Notes: generated by a model not told the origin, from the sequence alone. 12,800 bases of DNA from Lachnospiraceae bacterium UBA7110 (GCA_002492295.1 DKYC01000015.1:1-12800); one strand, 5' to 3'. Numbered from the stretch's first letter, positions 1-6,324 are shown. Numbers and translations: made by a program.

Positions 1-15
1 AGGAGGAAAATTCCT

Positions 16-43
16 CTGCTCCTGTAGGGGCAGTCGCATTTTT
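16..43 (+). terminator. terminator-like hairpin in the serC leader (possible attenuator)
   Basis: A 7-bp stem (CTGCTCC at 16-22 with GGGGCAG at 27-33, one G-U pair) closes a TGTA loop and is followed by five T at 39-43. It ends about 12 bases before the serC Shine-Dalgarno site. That position suits either the terminator of an upstream gene or the terminator half of a leader attenuator such as a T-box, common upstream of amino acid genes in Clostridia. The upstream part that would hold a T-box core lies outside the window, so the attenuator reading is inference. Confidence 0.5.
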
Positions 44-69
44 CTTCGAAAAACAAGGAGGAATTAAAA

Positions 70-1149
70 GTGGCAAGAGTGTATAACTTTTCAGCAGGTC
101 CGGCAGTTTTACCTGAAGAAGTTTTGAAAGAAGCTGCAGACGAGATGTTAGATTACAGAGGAACCGGAATGTCGGTTATGGAAATGAGCCACCGCTCGAA
201 GGCGTACGATACGATTATCAAGGAAGCTGAGGCGGATTTAAGGGAGCTTATGAATATTCCCGACAATTATAAGGTCCTGTTTTTACAGGGAGGTGCAAGC
301 CAGCAGTTTGCGATGATTCCGATGAATCTGATGAAAAACGGCGTTGCCGATTATATCGTAACAGGCCAGTGGGCAAAGAAAGCATATCAGGAGGCTTGTA
401 TCTACGGTAAGGCAAATAAGATTGCCTCTAGTGAGGATAAGACGTTTTCTTACATACCGGACTGCTCGGATTTGCCGATTTCAGAGGATGCGGATTATGT
501 TTATATCTGCGAGAACAATACGATTTACGGCACGAAGTTTAAGACGCTTCCGAATACAAAGGGAAAAACGCTTGTGGCAGACGTATCTTCATGCTTTCTT
601 TCCGAGCCTGTAGACGTGACAAAGTACGGCGTCATTTATGGCGGTGTTCAGAAGAATATCGGACCTGCCGGTGTGGTAATTGTCATTATCAGGGAAGATT
701 TAATTACGGATGATGTGCTTCCGGGCACACCGACCATGCTAAAGTATAAGACGCACGCGGACAATGATTCGCTGTACAACACACCGCCTGCATATGGCAT
801 TTACATCTGCGGCAAGGTATTCAAGTGGCTCAAGAAAAGGGGCGGACTTGAGAAGATGAAAGAGTACAACGAAAAGAAGGCAAAAATCCTCTATGATTTC
901 CTTGACGAGAGTAAGCTTTTTAAGGGAACTGTGAGAAAGGAAGACCGTTCTTTAATGAATGTTCCTTTTGTGACGGGAAACGAGGAGCTTGATGCGAAGT
1001 TTGTCAAAGAGTCAAAAGAGGCAGGATTTGAGAACTTAAAGGGACACAGAACCGTTGGCGGCATGAGAGCAAGCATCTACAATGCAATGCCGATTGAGGG
1101 CGTGGAGAAGCTTGTGGAGTTTATGAAAAAGTTTGAGGAGTCAGTGTGA
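70..1149 (+). CDS. serC: phosphoserine aminotransferase
   Basis: This cytosolic pyridoxal-phosphate enzyme converts 3-phosphohydroxypyruvate and glutamate to O-phosphoserine and 2-oxoglutarate, the second step of serine synthesis. The 359-residue length is normal for SerC. Family hallmarks are visible: the N-terminal NFSAGPAVLP, GASQQF near residues 75-80, the cofactor-contacting W101 in GQWAKKA, D171 in DVSS, the Schiff-base lysine K195 in GGVQKNIGPAG, and HRTVGGMRASIYNA near the C-terminus. The start is GTG, well supported by an AAGGAGG site 7 bases upstream. It is followed after 42 bases by serA on the same strand, so the two form an operon covering the first two steps of the phosphorylated serine pathway. 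Its stop codon lies inside a perfect hairpin. Identification is secure. Confidence 0.97.
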   Translation: MARVYNFSAGPAVLPEEVLKEAADEMLDYRGTGMSVMEMSHRSKAYDTIIKEAEADLRELMNIPDNYKVLFLQGGASQQFAMIPMNLMKNGVADYIVTGQWAKKAYQEACIYGKANKIASSEDKTFSYIPDCSDLPISEDADYVYICENNTIYGTKFKTLPNTKGKTLVADVSSCFLSEPVDVTKYGVIYGGVQKNIGPAGVVIVIIREDLITDDVLPGTPTMLKYKTHADNDSLYNTPPAYGIYICGKVFKWLKKRGGLEKMKEYNEKKAKILYDFLDESKLFKGTVRKEDRSLMNVPFVTGNEELDAKFVKESKEAGFENLKGHRTVGGMRASIYNAMPIEGVEKLVEFMKKFEESV

Positions 1150-1170
1150 AAAATAAATTTTTCACACTGA
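1141..1170 (+). promoter_or_regulatory. 13-bp perfect hairpin spanning the serC stop and the serC-serA gap
   Basis: TCAGTGTGAAAAA (1141-1153) is the exact reverse complement of TTTTTCACACTGA (1158-1170), with a TAAA loop. The serC stop codon TGA (1147-1149) is inside the left arm and the serA ribosome site begins two bases after the right arm. There is no T-run after the stem, so it is not a normal terminator. It may stabilise the serC message, adjust serA translation or support coupling. The structure is seen directly; its role is inferred. Confidence 0.6.
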
Positions 1171-1191
1171 GAAAGGAGCAAGGGTGTCAAA

Positions 1192-2355
1192 ATGTATCAA
1201 TATAATTGTTTGAATCCGATTTCAGAAATCGGTTTATCAAGATTTACGGAGAATTATCAAAAAACGGACAGCATGGAAAATGCAGAGGGTGTGCTTGTAA
1301 GAAGCGCGGCAATGCATGACATGGAACTGCCAAAGAATCTGCTTGCAGTGGCAAGGGCGGGTGCCGGAACAAATAATATCCCGCTTGAGAAGTGCGCGGA
1401 GCAGGGTATTGTGGTATTTAACACGCCGGGTGCAAACGCAAACGGTGTAAAGGAGCTTGTGCTCTGCGGCATGCTGCTTGCGTCAAGGGACGTGACGGGC
1501 GGCATCGACTGGGTAAAGGCGAACGCGGATGTAGAGACAGTCGGCAAAGATGCGGAGAAGGCGAAGAAGAATTTTGCAGGCACGGAAATTTACGGGAAGA
1601 AGCTTGGCATTATCGGACTTGGTGCAATCGGTATCCGTGTGGCAAATGCGGCGGTAGCGCTTGGCATGGAGGTTTACGGTTATGATCCGTATCTCTCGGT
1701 GGATGCGGCGCTTAAGCTGACAAGGGAAGTAAAGCATGTGAAAAATGTGGATGATATTTATGCGGAGTGTGATTATATTACAGTACACGTGCCGCTGATG
1801 GATGCCACAAAGGGCATGATTGACGCTGCTGCCATTGAGAAGATGAAAGAGGGCGTGATTGTCTTAAATTTTGCAAGGGATCAGCTTGTAAACGAGAAGG
1901 ATATGATTGCCGCGCTTGAGGCGGGCAAGGTAAGAAAGTATGTTTCTGATTTTCCGAATACGACGACGGCGGGAAAGAAGGGATGCATTGTCATTCCGCA
2001 TCTTGGCGCTTCGACGGAGGAGTCGGAGGATAACTGTGCCATGATGGCGGTGGATGAGCTGATGGATTACCTTGAGAACGGCAATATCAGAAACAGCGTA
2101 AATTACCCTGCCTGTGACATGGGCGTGTGCTCAAATGTGGGCAGAGTGGCAATTCTGCATAAGAATATAGCAAATATGATTACGCAGTTTACGGCGGCAT
2201 TCGGTGAGGCAGGCATTAATATCAGCGATATGACAAACAAGTCAAGAGGCGAGTTTGCGTATACGCTGATGGATATTGCGGCAGCGGCGGACGAGAAAAT
2301 CCTTGCGCGGTTGAATGGCATTGACGGTGTGTTCCGTGTAAGGGTAGTGAAATAA
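1192..2355 (+). CDS. serA: D-3-phosphoglycerate dehydrogenase with C-terminal ACT domain
   Basis: This enzyme oxidises 3-phosphoglycerate to 3-phosphohydroxypyruvate with NAD, the committed step of serine synthesis. It has 387 residues: a split substrate-binding domain, a Rossmann domain with GLGAIG at residues 142-147, the catalytic Arg in NFARD (R229), the catalytic His in PHLGAST (H270), and an ACT domain from about residue 317 to the end. ACT domains in this family usually mediate serine feedback inhibition. The segment where many relatives have a DVFxxEP motif with catalytic Glu reads VSDFPNTT, so the usual Glu is absent. I believe this is a recognised subclass rather than a defect. The ATG at 1192 follows GAAAGGAG and CAAGGG stretches. 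A strong terminator closes the serC-serA unit. Confidence 0.94.
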   Translation: MYQYNCLNPISEIGLSRFTENYQKTDSMENAEGVLVRSAAMHDMELPKNLLAVARAGAGTNNIPLEKCAEQGIVVFNTPGANANGVKELVLCGMLLASRDVTGGIDWVKANADVETVGKDAEKAKKNFAGTEIYGKKLGIIGLGAIGIRVANAAVALGMEVYGYDPYLSVDAALKLTREVKHVKNVDDIYAECDYITVHVPLMDATKGMIDAAAIEKMKEGVIVLNFARDQLVNEKDMIAALEAGKVRKYVSDFPNTTTAGKKGCIVIPHLGASTEESEDNCAMMAVDELMDYLENGNIRNSVNYPACDMGVCSNVGRVAILHKNIANMITQFTAAFGEAGINISDMTNKSRGEFAYTLMDIAAAADEKILARLNGIDGVFRVRVVK

Positions 2356-2377
2356 GATTTCTCTTTTGTACAAAAAT

Positions 2378-2425
2378 AAAAAGCGCCGGATGGCACTGTT
2401 TTACCTGTGCCGTCCGGCGCTTTTT
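2378..2425. terminator. bidirectional rho-independent terminator
   Basis: A 14-bp stem (GCGCCGGATGGCAC at 2383-2396 with GTGCCGTCCGGCGC at 2407-2420, one G-U pair) carries a 10-base loop. It is flanked by five A on the left and five T on the right, so it can end transcription in both directions. It serves serA on the plus strand and the convergent small gene on the minus strand, whose TAA stop uses the last bases of the T-run. Confidence 0.93.
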
Positions 2426-2696
2426 ATGCGTCATGCACATCGCCGTATTTTGTCATGTTTCCAATGGTGTTTTGAAACTTTGTCTCGCGCTCAGCAGTAA
2501 CTTCACTTGCCAGGTCCATGTATTTGATAAAGATTTCCTCAACGCTTGTCCCTTTTTCTTTTGCGATTTCTTCCATAATGGGTTTGACTTTTTCCAGCTG
2601 GAATGAAACCTGTGTTTTCTGCGGGTCAAAATCTTTTAAGACCTTATCGGCGTAATCGTTAATCCGGTCCAGTATTTTCCTGTCTTCTGATGTCAT
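2424..2696 (-). CDS. small hypothetical protein, 90 residues
   Basis: I do not recognise this protein. It is 90 residues, rich in charged residues, predicted mostly helical, without cysteine, membrane segment or obvious DNA-binding motif. The gene looks real. It has a near-perfect promoter (TTGACA, 17 bases, TATAGT), a ribosome site AAAGGA 9 bases before the ATG at 2696, and ends exactly at the shared bidirectional terminator. A TTG two codons upstream keeps the frame open but lies only 3 bases from that ribosome site, so the ATG is preferred. It is convergent with serA and divergent from the DUF1015 gene. A perfect 9-bp inverted repeat flanking its promoter start region suggests control at transcription. 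Function unknown. Confidence 0.8.
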   Translation of the reverse strand: MTSEDRKILDRINDYADKVLKDFDPQKTQVSFQLEKVKPIMEEIAKEKGTSVEEIFIKYMDLASEVTAERETKFQNTIGNMTKYGDVHDA

Positions 2697-2711
2697 ATGC
2701 AATCATCCTTT

Positions 2712-2760
2712 CCTTATCGTTAATTTTTCATAAAATTAATTTTACTATATCACGATAAGG
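2712..2760. promoter_or_regulatory. inverted repeat and central palindrome over the minus-strand promoter (candidate operator)
   Basis: CCTTATCGT (2712-2720) and ACGATAAGG (2752-2760) are exact reverse complements, separated by 31 bases. Between them lies a perfect 14-bp palindrome, TAAAATTAATTTTA (2731-2744). For the minus-strand small gene, one arm falls between the -35 and -10 boxes, the palindrome covers the expected transcription start near 2737, and the other arm falls in the 5' untranslated region. This suits an operator or an RNA stem around the start. The repeat is direct observation; regulation is inference. Confidence 0.55.
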
Positions 2761-2772
2761 CCGGCTTGTCAA
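2744..2772 (-). promoter_or_regulatory. sigma-A type promoter for the 90-residue protein gene
   Basis: On the minus strand TTGACA (2772-2767) and TATAGT (2749-2744) are separated by exactly 17 bases, close to consensus. Predicted transcription start is near 2737. Confidence 0.8.
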
Positions 2773-2794
2773 AGGAGGGAAAACACGGTAGAAT
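2766..2794 (+). promoter_or_regulatory. sigma-A type promoter for the DUF1015 gene
   Basis: TTGTCA (2766-2771) and TAGAAT (2789-2794) are separated by 17 bases. The -35 box overlaps the -35 box of the divergent promoter (2767-2772), so the two promoters share five bases and probably compete for polymerase. Confidence 0.7.
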
Positions 2795-2827
2795 AGATTT
2801 AGTGAGAAAACAGAGGAGGAGAAATTT

Positions 2828-4066
2828 ATGGCAGTAATCAGACCGTTTCGGGCATACAGACCAAAGAAGGGACTGGAAAACAAAATTGCGGCGCTTCCGT
2901 ATGATGTGTACAGCCGCGGGGAGGCGTGCGCGGCAGTGAAGGGAAATCCGCTGTCGTTTTTAAATATTGACAGGGCGGAAACACAGTTTGACGACAGCGT
3001 GGACACATACGCTGATGCAGTATACGAAAAGGCGCATGACCTGCTTTGGGGCATGATAGAAAAGGGCGTGTTTGTGCAGGAGGACAAGCCCGTGTATTAT
3101 ATTTACGAGCTAACGATGGATGGCAGGGTGCAGACCGGAATTGTAGCGTGCGCGAGCGTGGACGACTACCAAAACCAGGTGATTAAAAAACATGAGAACA
3201 CACGTGCAGATAAAGAGCTTGACCGAATCCGCCATGTGGAAACCTGCAAGGCGCAGACGGGACCGATTTTTTTGGCATACCGGGCAAATGACATTATCCG
3301 GGAAATTCTTGTAAGGACGAAAAAAGAACATGCGCTTTATGATTTCACCTCGGAGGACGGCATTACGCACCGCGTATGGTGTATTCGTGCCGATGGGGAT
3401 ATTCGGGCAATTGGGAGTGCCTTTTCGCAGATTGGACAGATTTATATTGCGGACGGACATCACCGGTGTGCTTCCGCTGTTAAAGTCGGCTTAAAAATGC
3501 GGGCGGAGCATCCGGATTATACGGGAACGGAAGAATTTAACTATTTTCTCTCCGTGCTGTTTGCTGACGAAGAATTGATGATTATGGATTACAACCGTGT
3601 AGTGAAGGATTTAAACGGGCTTTCCGAAGCGGAATTTCTGACACGCGTGTCAGAAATATTTGACATTGTGTCGCAACAGAAAAATTGTGTCAGGCCGTCT
3701 GTAAAGGGCGAGGTTGCAATGTTTGTCGGTGATACCTGGTATCTGCTGCGGATAAAGGAAGCGTACAAAAATGATGATCCCGTAGACGGATTGGATGTGG
3801 CAGTCCTGCAAAATCATGTGCTTTCGCCGATACTGGGCATCAAGGATCCTAAGACGGACAGGCGGATTGATTTTGTGGGCGGTATTCGGGGAATGGAGGA
3901 GCTTGAGCGGCGTGTGCGTACGGACAGCGCTGCTGCCTTTGCAATGTACCCTACATCCATACAGGAGCTGTTTGCGGTTGCCGACGCAGGGCTTTTGATG
4001 CCGCCAAAATCCACATGGTTTGAGCCGAAGCTTCGGAGCGGGCTTTTTATACATACAATCGGTTAG
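2828..4066 (+). CDS. DUF1015 family protein, serine-pathway neighbour
   Basis: The 412-residue protein matches the DUF1015 family by its N-terminal pattern (VIRPFRAYRP, then LPYDV, then NPLSFLNIDRAE) and by IADGHHR at about residues 207-213. The DGHHR motif resembles the DGxHR signature of ParB/sulfiredoxin-like folds, which include free-serine kinases such as SerK and SbnI. No signal peptide or membrane segment is visible, so it is probably cytosolic. It lies just past serC-serA, while no phosphoserine phosphatase gene is present in the window. A role in serine or phosphoserine metabolism is therefore plausible, but this is inference from motif and location. The ATG has a GAGGAGG-type site about 6 bases upstream and its own promoter. 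The MscS gene follows after 34 bases with no terminator, suggesting cotranscription. Confidence 0.85.
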   Translation: MAVIRPFRAYRPKKGLENKIAALPYDVYSRGEACAAVKGNPLSFLNIDRAETQFDDSVDTYADAVYEKAHDLLWGMIEKGVFVQEDKPVYYIYELTMDGRVQTGIVACASVDDYQNQVIKKHENTRADKELDRIRHVETCKAQTGPIFLAYRANDIIREILVRTKKEHALYDFTSEDGITHRVWCIRADGDIRAIGSAFSQIGQIYIADGHHRCASAVKVGLKMRAEHPDYTGTEEFNYFLSVLFADEELMIMDYNRVVKDLNGLSEAEFLTRVSEIFDIVSQQKNCVRPSVKGEVAMFVGDTWYLLRIKEAYKNDDPVDGLDVAVLQNHVLSPILGIKDPKTDRRIDFVGGIRGMEELERRVRTDSAAAFAMYPTSIQELFAVADAGLLMPPKSTWFEPKLRSGLFIHTIG

Positions 4067-4100
4067 CGTGAATATGTTGTAGAAATGGGATGGAAAGTAT

Positions 4101-4991
4101 ATGCTGATAACAACAGACATGGAAATTGATATAGAACAGATTAGCAGGGATTTGAATGCATTGGAGAAATTTGTGGACACACTTCCCGAAAAAGCGCTGG
4201 GACTTGGCATACGGGTTGTGATTGCCGCAGTACTGTTTTTCGCCGGCTCCAAGCTGATTAAGCTTGTGCGCAGGATAACAAGAAAATCGCTGCAGCGGGC
4301 AAGTGCGGAAACGGGCGTTATCCAGTTTTTGGACGGTTTAATCAAGGTGGGGCTGTACGGTCTTTTGATTTTGGTGATTGCAGGAAATTTCGGGTTTGAT
4401 GCAACGGGTGTTGTTGCATTAGTGGGCTCCGCGGGCGTTACGGTCGGTCTTGCCCTGCAGGGAAGCTTAAGTAACCTTGCGGGCGGTGTGCTGATACTGA
4501 TGCTAAAACCCTTTAAGGTGGGAGATTTTATCATGGAATCCGCACATGGCACAGAGGGGACGGTCAAGGAAATCGGCATTTTTTACACAAGGCTGGAAAC
4601 GGTTGACGGGAAAATCGTCGTACTGCCAAACGGCAGCCTTGCGAATAATTCGATTACAAACGCGTCCTTTGCGCCGATAAGGCGTGTGGATTTAAAAGTC
4701 GGCATTGCTTATGACGCGGATTTGAAAAAGGCAAAGGCGGTGCTGGGGGAAGTCATGGAGCAGGATTTGGATGTATTGCACGAAGAGCCGGCACTTGTGT
4801 TTGTGGATGACCTTGCGGACAGTGCCGTCGTGCTGGGGATGCGGTGTTTCTGTGAAAATGCCAAATACTGGGACGTGCGCTGGCGCCTTTTGGAAAATGC
4901 AAAGCTTGCGCTGGATTCGGCAAAGATAGAAATTCCGTTTTTGCAGGTGGATCTGCACGTGAAGGAAGGAAAGCCGGACTATGAAATATAA
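4101..4991 (+). CDS. small-conductance mechanosensitive channel, MscS family
   Basis: The protein is a homo-oligomeric membrane channel that opens under membrane tension to release solutes during hypo-osmotic shock. At 296 residues it is close to E. coli MscS (286). It shows an N-terminal helix, membrane segments near residues 33-55 and 75-95, and the pore-lining TM3 with its Gly/Ala pattern (VTVGLALQGSLSNLAGG, about 113-129). KPFKVGDFI then leads into the beta domain with VLPNGSLANNSITN. The C-terminal cytoplasmic domain is complete. The start at 4101 follows a weak GGATGGAAAG site; a second in-frame ATG six codons later has no ribosome site. It lies downstream of the DUF1015 gene, probably in one transcript. 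Its 3' end overlaps the convergent TetR gene by 13 bases. Confidence 0.93.
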   Translation: MLITTDMEIDIEQISRDLNALEKFVDTLPEKALGLGIRVVIAAVLFFAGSKLIKLVRRITRKSLQRASAETGVIQFLDGLIKVGLYGLLILVIAGNFGFDATGVVALVGSAGVTVGLALQGSLSNLAGGVLILMLKPFKVGDFIMESAHGTEGTVKEIGIFYTRLETVDGKIVVLPNGSLANNSITNASFAPIRRVDLKVGIAYDADLKKAKAVLGEVMEQDLDVLHEEPALVFVDDLADSAVVLGMRCFCENAKYWDVRWRLLENAKLALDSAKIEIPFLQVDLHVKEGKPDYEI

Positions 4992-5605
4992 GGCGTTAAT
5001 GTCAGATAGCTAAGGGTTCCCGGAGCAACCTGCGTTCCCTTTTCGAGCAGTGACACTAATCCGTGCATTGTTTCCTCTGTTTCCTCCGGGGTAGATGGAA
5101 GCAGCGAATTATCGAGCTTTACGGCAAGCACAATCAAAACGATTTCCGCAAGGGCGCAGGGGTAGTCAAACCGGATTTCACCGCGCGCAATACCCTGTTT
5201 GATAATTTCCGTTAAATCAGGTTTTAGCCTTGAAATCACGTGTGACAGATATTTATGATGTAAAAAGGCAAATTTTTCAGCACTTTCGGAATTGGAGGAA
5301 GTGCTGTTTTTCTTGATAAATACGGAAGAATTCTGGCATGCCTGAAACAGCATTGCCATACGTGTAAACGGAGGAATGTCCGTCTGCGCCGCCAGGTTCT
5401 TTGCCGTCAAAAGTGGCTTTTCATAGCTGCGCTCAATCAGCGCGTCTAAAATGGCATCCTTTGACGGGAAGTAGTAGTAAATGCTTCCCTTTCCCATTCC
5501 CGCCTTCTGTGCGATTTCACTGACGGAAATATTCTGAATGGTCTTTTCCTCCAAAAGCTTTTGGAGCGCGTCCAATATCAAATCGTATTTTTTCAAGTCG
5601 GGCAT
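4979..5605 (-). CDS. TetR/AcrR family transcriptional repressor
   Basis: This 208-residue regulator has the family layout: an N-terminal helix-turn-helix (about residues 24-52, ISVSEIAQKAGMGKGSIYYYF with the usual GSIYYYFPSKDAIL) and a helical C-terminal ligand and dimer domain whose ligand cannot be read from sequence. The ATG at 5605 has AAAGGTGG 7 bases upstream. It is divergent from the lipid-type operon starting at 5852, and two matching palindromic operators lie at that operon's promoter, which makes it the likely repressor. Many TetR proteins next to acyl-activating genes sense acyl-CoA or acids; applying that here is inference. Its own promoter lacks the operator motif, so autoregulation is not evident. 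The 3' end overlaps the mscS gene by 13 bases in a convergent layout. Confidence 0.93.
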   Translation of the reverse strand: MPDLKKYDLILDALQKLLEEKTIQNISVSEIAQKAGMGKGSIYYYFPSKDAILDALIERSYEKPLLTAKNLAAQTDIPPFTRMAMLFQACQNSSVFIKKNSTSSNSESAEKFAFLHHKYLSHVISRLKPDLTEIIKQGIARGEIRFDYPCALAEIVLIVLAVKLDNSLLPSTPEETEETMHGLVSLLEKGTQVAPGTLSYLTLTPYIS

Positions 5606-5652
5606 GAATACGCCACCTTTCTGTTTATAGGAAAACGGTTTAATTATCCAAA

Positions 5653-5681
5653 ATTATAACATATTGAATATGGATGGACAA
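5653..5681 (-). promoter_or_regulatory. sigma-A type promoter for the tetR-family gene
   Basis: On the minus strand TTGTCC (5681-5676) and a perfect TATAAT (5658-5653) are separated by 17 bases. Start of transcription is expected near 5646, about 41 bases before the ATG. No copy of the GGTCGAA motif overlaps it; the nearest is about 58 bases upstream. Confidence 0.8.
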
Positions 5682-5738
5682 TTGTAAAAAGTGCCATAAT
5701 ATGTCCTGAAAAATTGGAATAAATTCAGAGAAAATGTA

Positions 5739-5755
5739 CTTGACCAACGGTCGAA
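5739..5755. promoter_or_regulatory. candidate TetR operator, site 1 (imperfect)
   Basis: CTTGACC-AAC-GGTCGAA has the same half-site spacing as site 2, with two mismatches in the left arm. It overlaps the -35 box TTGACC of the predicted operon promoter. Bases 5742-5755 are the exact reverse complement of 5783-5796 in site 2. Confidence 0.75.
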
Positions 5756-5769
5756 AAGTATGATAGGCT
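5740..5769 (+). promoter_or_regulatory. predicted promoter of the five-gene acyl-transfer operon
   Basis: TTGACC (5740-5745) and TAGGCT (5764-5769) are separated by 18 bases. The -10 box is weak, so this is tentative. The start would be near 5776, placing operator 1 over the -35 box and operator 2 just downstream of the start, a classic repression layout. Confidence 0.5.
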
Positions 5770-5782
5770 ATTGAATAAAGAG

Positions 5783-5799
5783 TTCGACCGTTGGTCGAA
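5783..5799. promoter_or_regulatory. candidate TetR operator, site 2 (perfect palindrome)
   Basis: TTCGACC-GTT-GGTCGAA is a perfect 7-bp inverted repeat around a 3-base spacer. Its centre is 44 bases from that of site 1, about four helical turns, which would let two dimers bind the same DNA face. Located in the predicted 5' untranslated region of the operon. Confidence 0.82.
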
Positions 5800-5840
5800 A
5801 ACTGTCAAATTAGCACGGCGGATACGCCAAACAGAAACAA

Positions 5841-5846
5841 GGGAGG
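5841..5846 (+). promoter_or_regulatory. ribosome binding site deciding the SCP-2 gene start
   Basis: GGGAGG lies 5 bases before the ATG at 5852. The open frame extends upstream to a TTG at 5771, but that would put operator 2 inside the coding region and has no ribosome site, so the ATG is chosen. Confidence 0.85.
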
Positions 5847-5851
5847 ATGTT

Positions 5852-6298
5852 ATGACATACACAGATTTATTTTATGAAATCAAAGGAAAATTTATGGGAG
5901 CCGATGTGAGCGATATTCAGGAGCATCTGGCATTCGAGTTTGACATTGAGGACGAGGAGGCAGGCGGCGCGTTCTATGTCGAAGTTAAGGACGGACAGCT
6001 TTACGTGGAGCCGTACGAGTATTATGACAGGGATGCGATGTTTATCTGCACGCCGGAAGTCCTGATGAAGATAGCGGATGGCGAGATGGATCCGGTTGCG
6101 GCATTTACGGCACAGAAGCTGAGAGTGGAAGGGAATATTGACAAGGCGCTTCGGCTCAAAGAGATTATAGAGCAGAAGAAAAAGGAAATGAAAAAGGAAG
6201 AGAAAGCGTCCAAAAAAGAAACAAACGGGGCGAAGGAAGAAAAAGAAACAAAAAGAGAAACCAAAAAGGACTTGAAAAATAAATCGGCGGGAAAATAG
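5852..6298 (+). CDS. SCP-2-like lipid-binding protein with charged C-terminal tail
   Basis: The 148-residue protein has an SCP-2 sterol-carrier-like domain over residues 1-107. The C-terminal part is diagnostic: FICTPEVLMKIADGEMDPVAAF, followed by QKLRVEGNIDKALRLKEI. Members of this fold bind hydrophobic ligands such as fatty acyl chains or acyl-CoA in a tunnel, so it may carry the substrate or product of the operon. Residues 108-148 form a low-complexity Lys/Glu tail, probably disordered or a single charged helix, beyond the usual domain; it could contact membrane surface or partner proteins. It is the first gene of the operon, directly behind the TetR operator region. A 26-base gap separates it from the hydrolase gene. 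The fold call is firm; the ligand is unknown. Confidence 0.85.
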   Translation: MTYTDLFYEIKGKFMGADVSDIQEHLAFEFDIEDEEAGGAFYVEVKDGQLYVEPYEYYDRDAMFICTPEVLMKIADGEMDPVAAFTAQKLRVEGNIDKALRLKEIIEQKKKEMKKEEKASKKETNGAKEEKETKRETKKDLKNKSAGK

Positions 6299-6324
6299 GA
6301 TTTTGAAAGGAGCATCGTGATAAA

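Noticed and set aside
3650..4579. 309-codon minus-strand open frame
   Set aside because: It is opposite the well-supported DUF1015 and MscS genes, has no recognisable domain and low-complexity composition typical of an antisense shadow.
5771..5851. TTG-initiated upstream extension of the SCP-2 protein
   Set aside because: It has no ribosome site, would contain operator 2, and its residues do not resemble the SCP-2 domain; the ATG at 5852 has GGGAGG at correct spacing.
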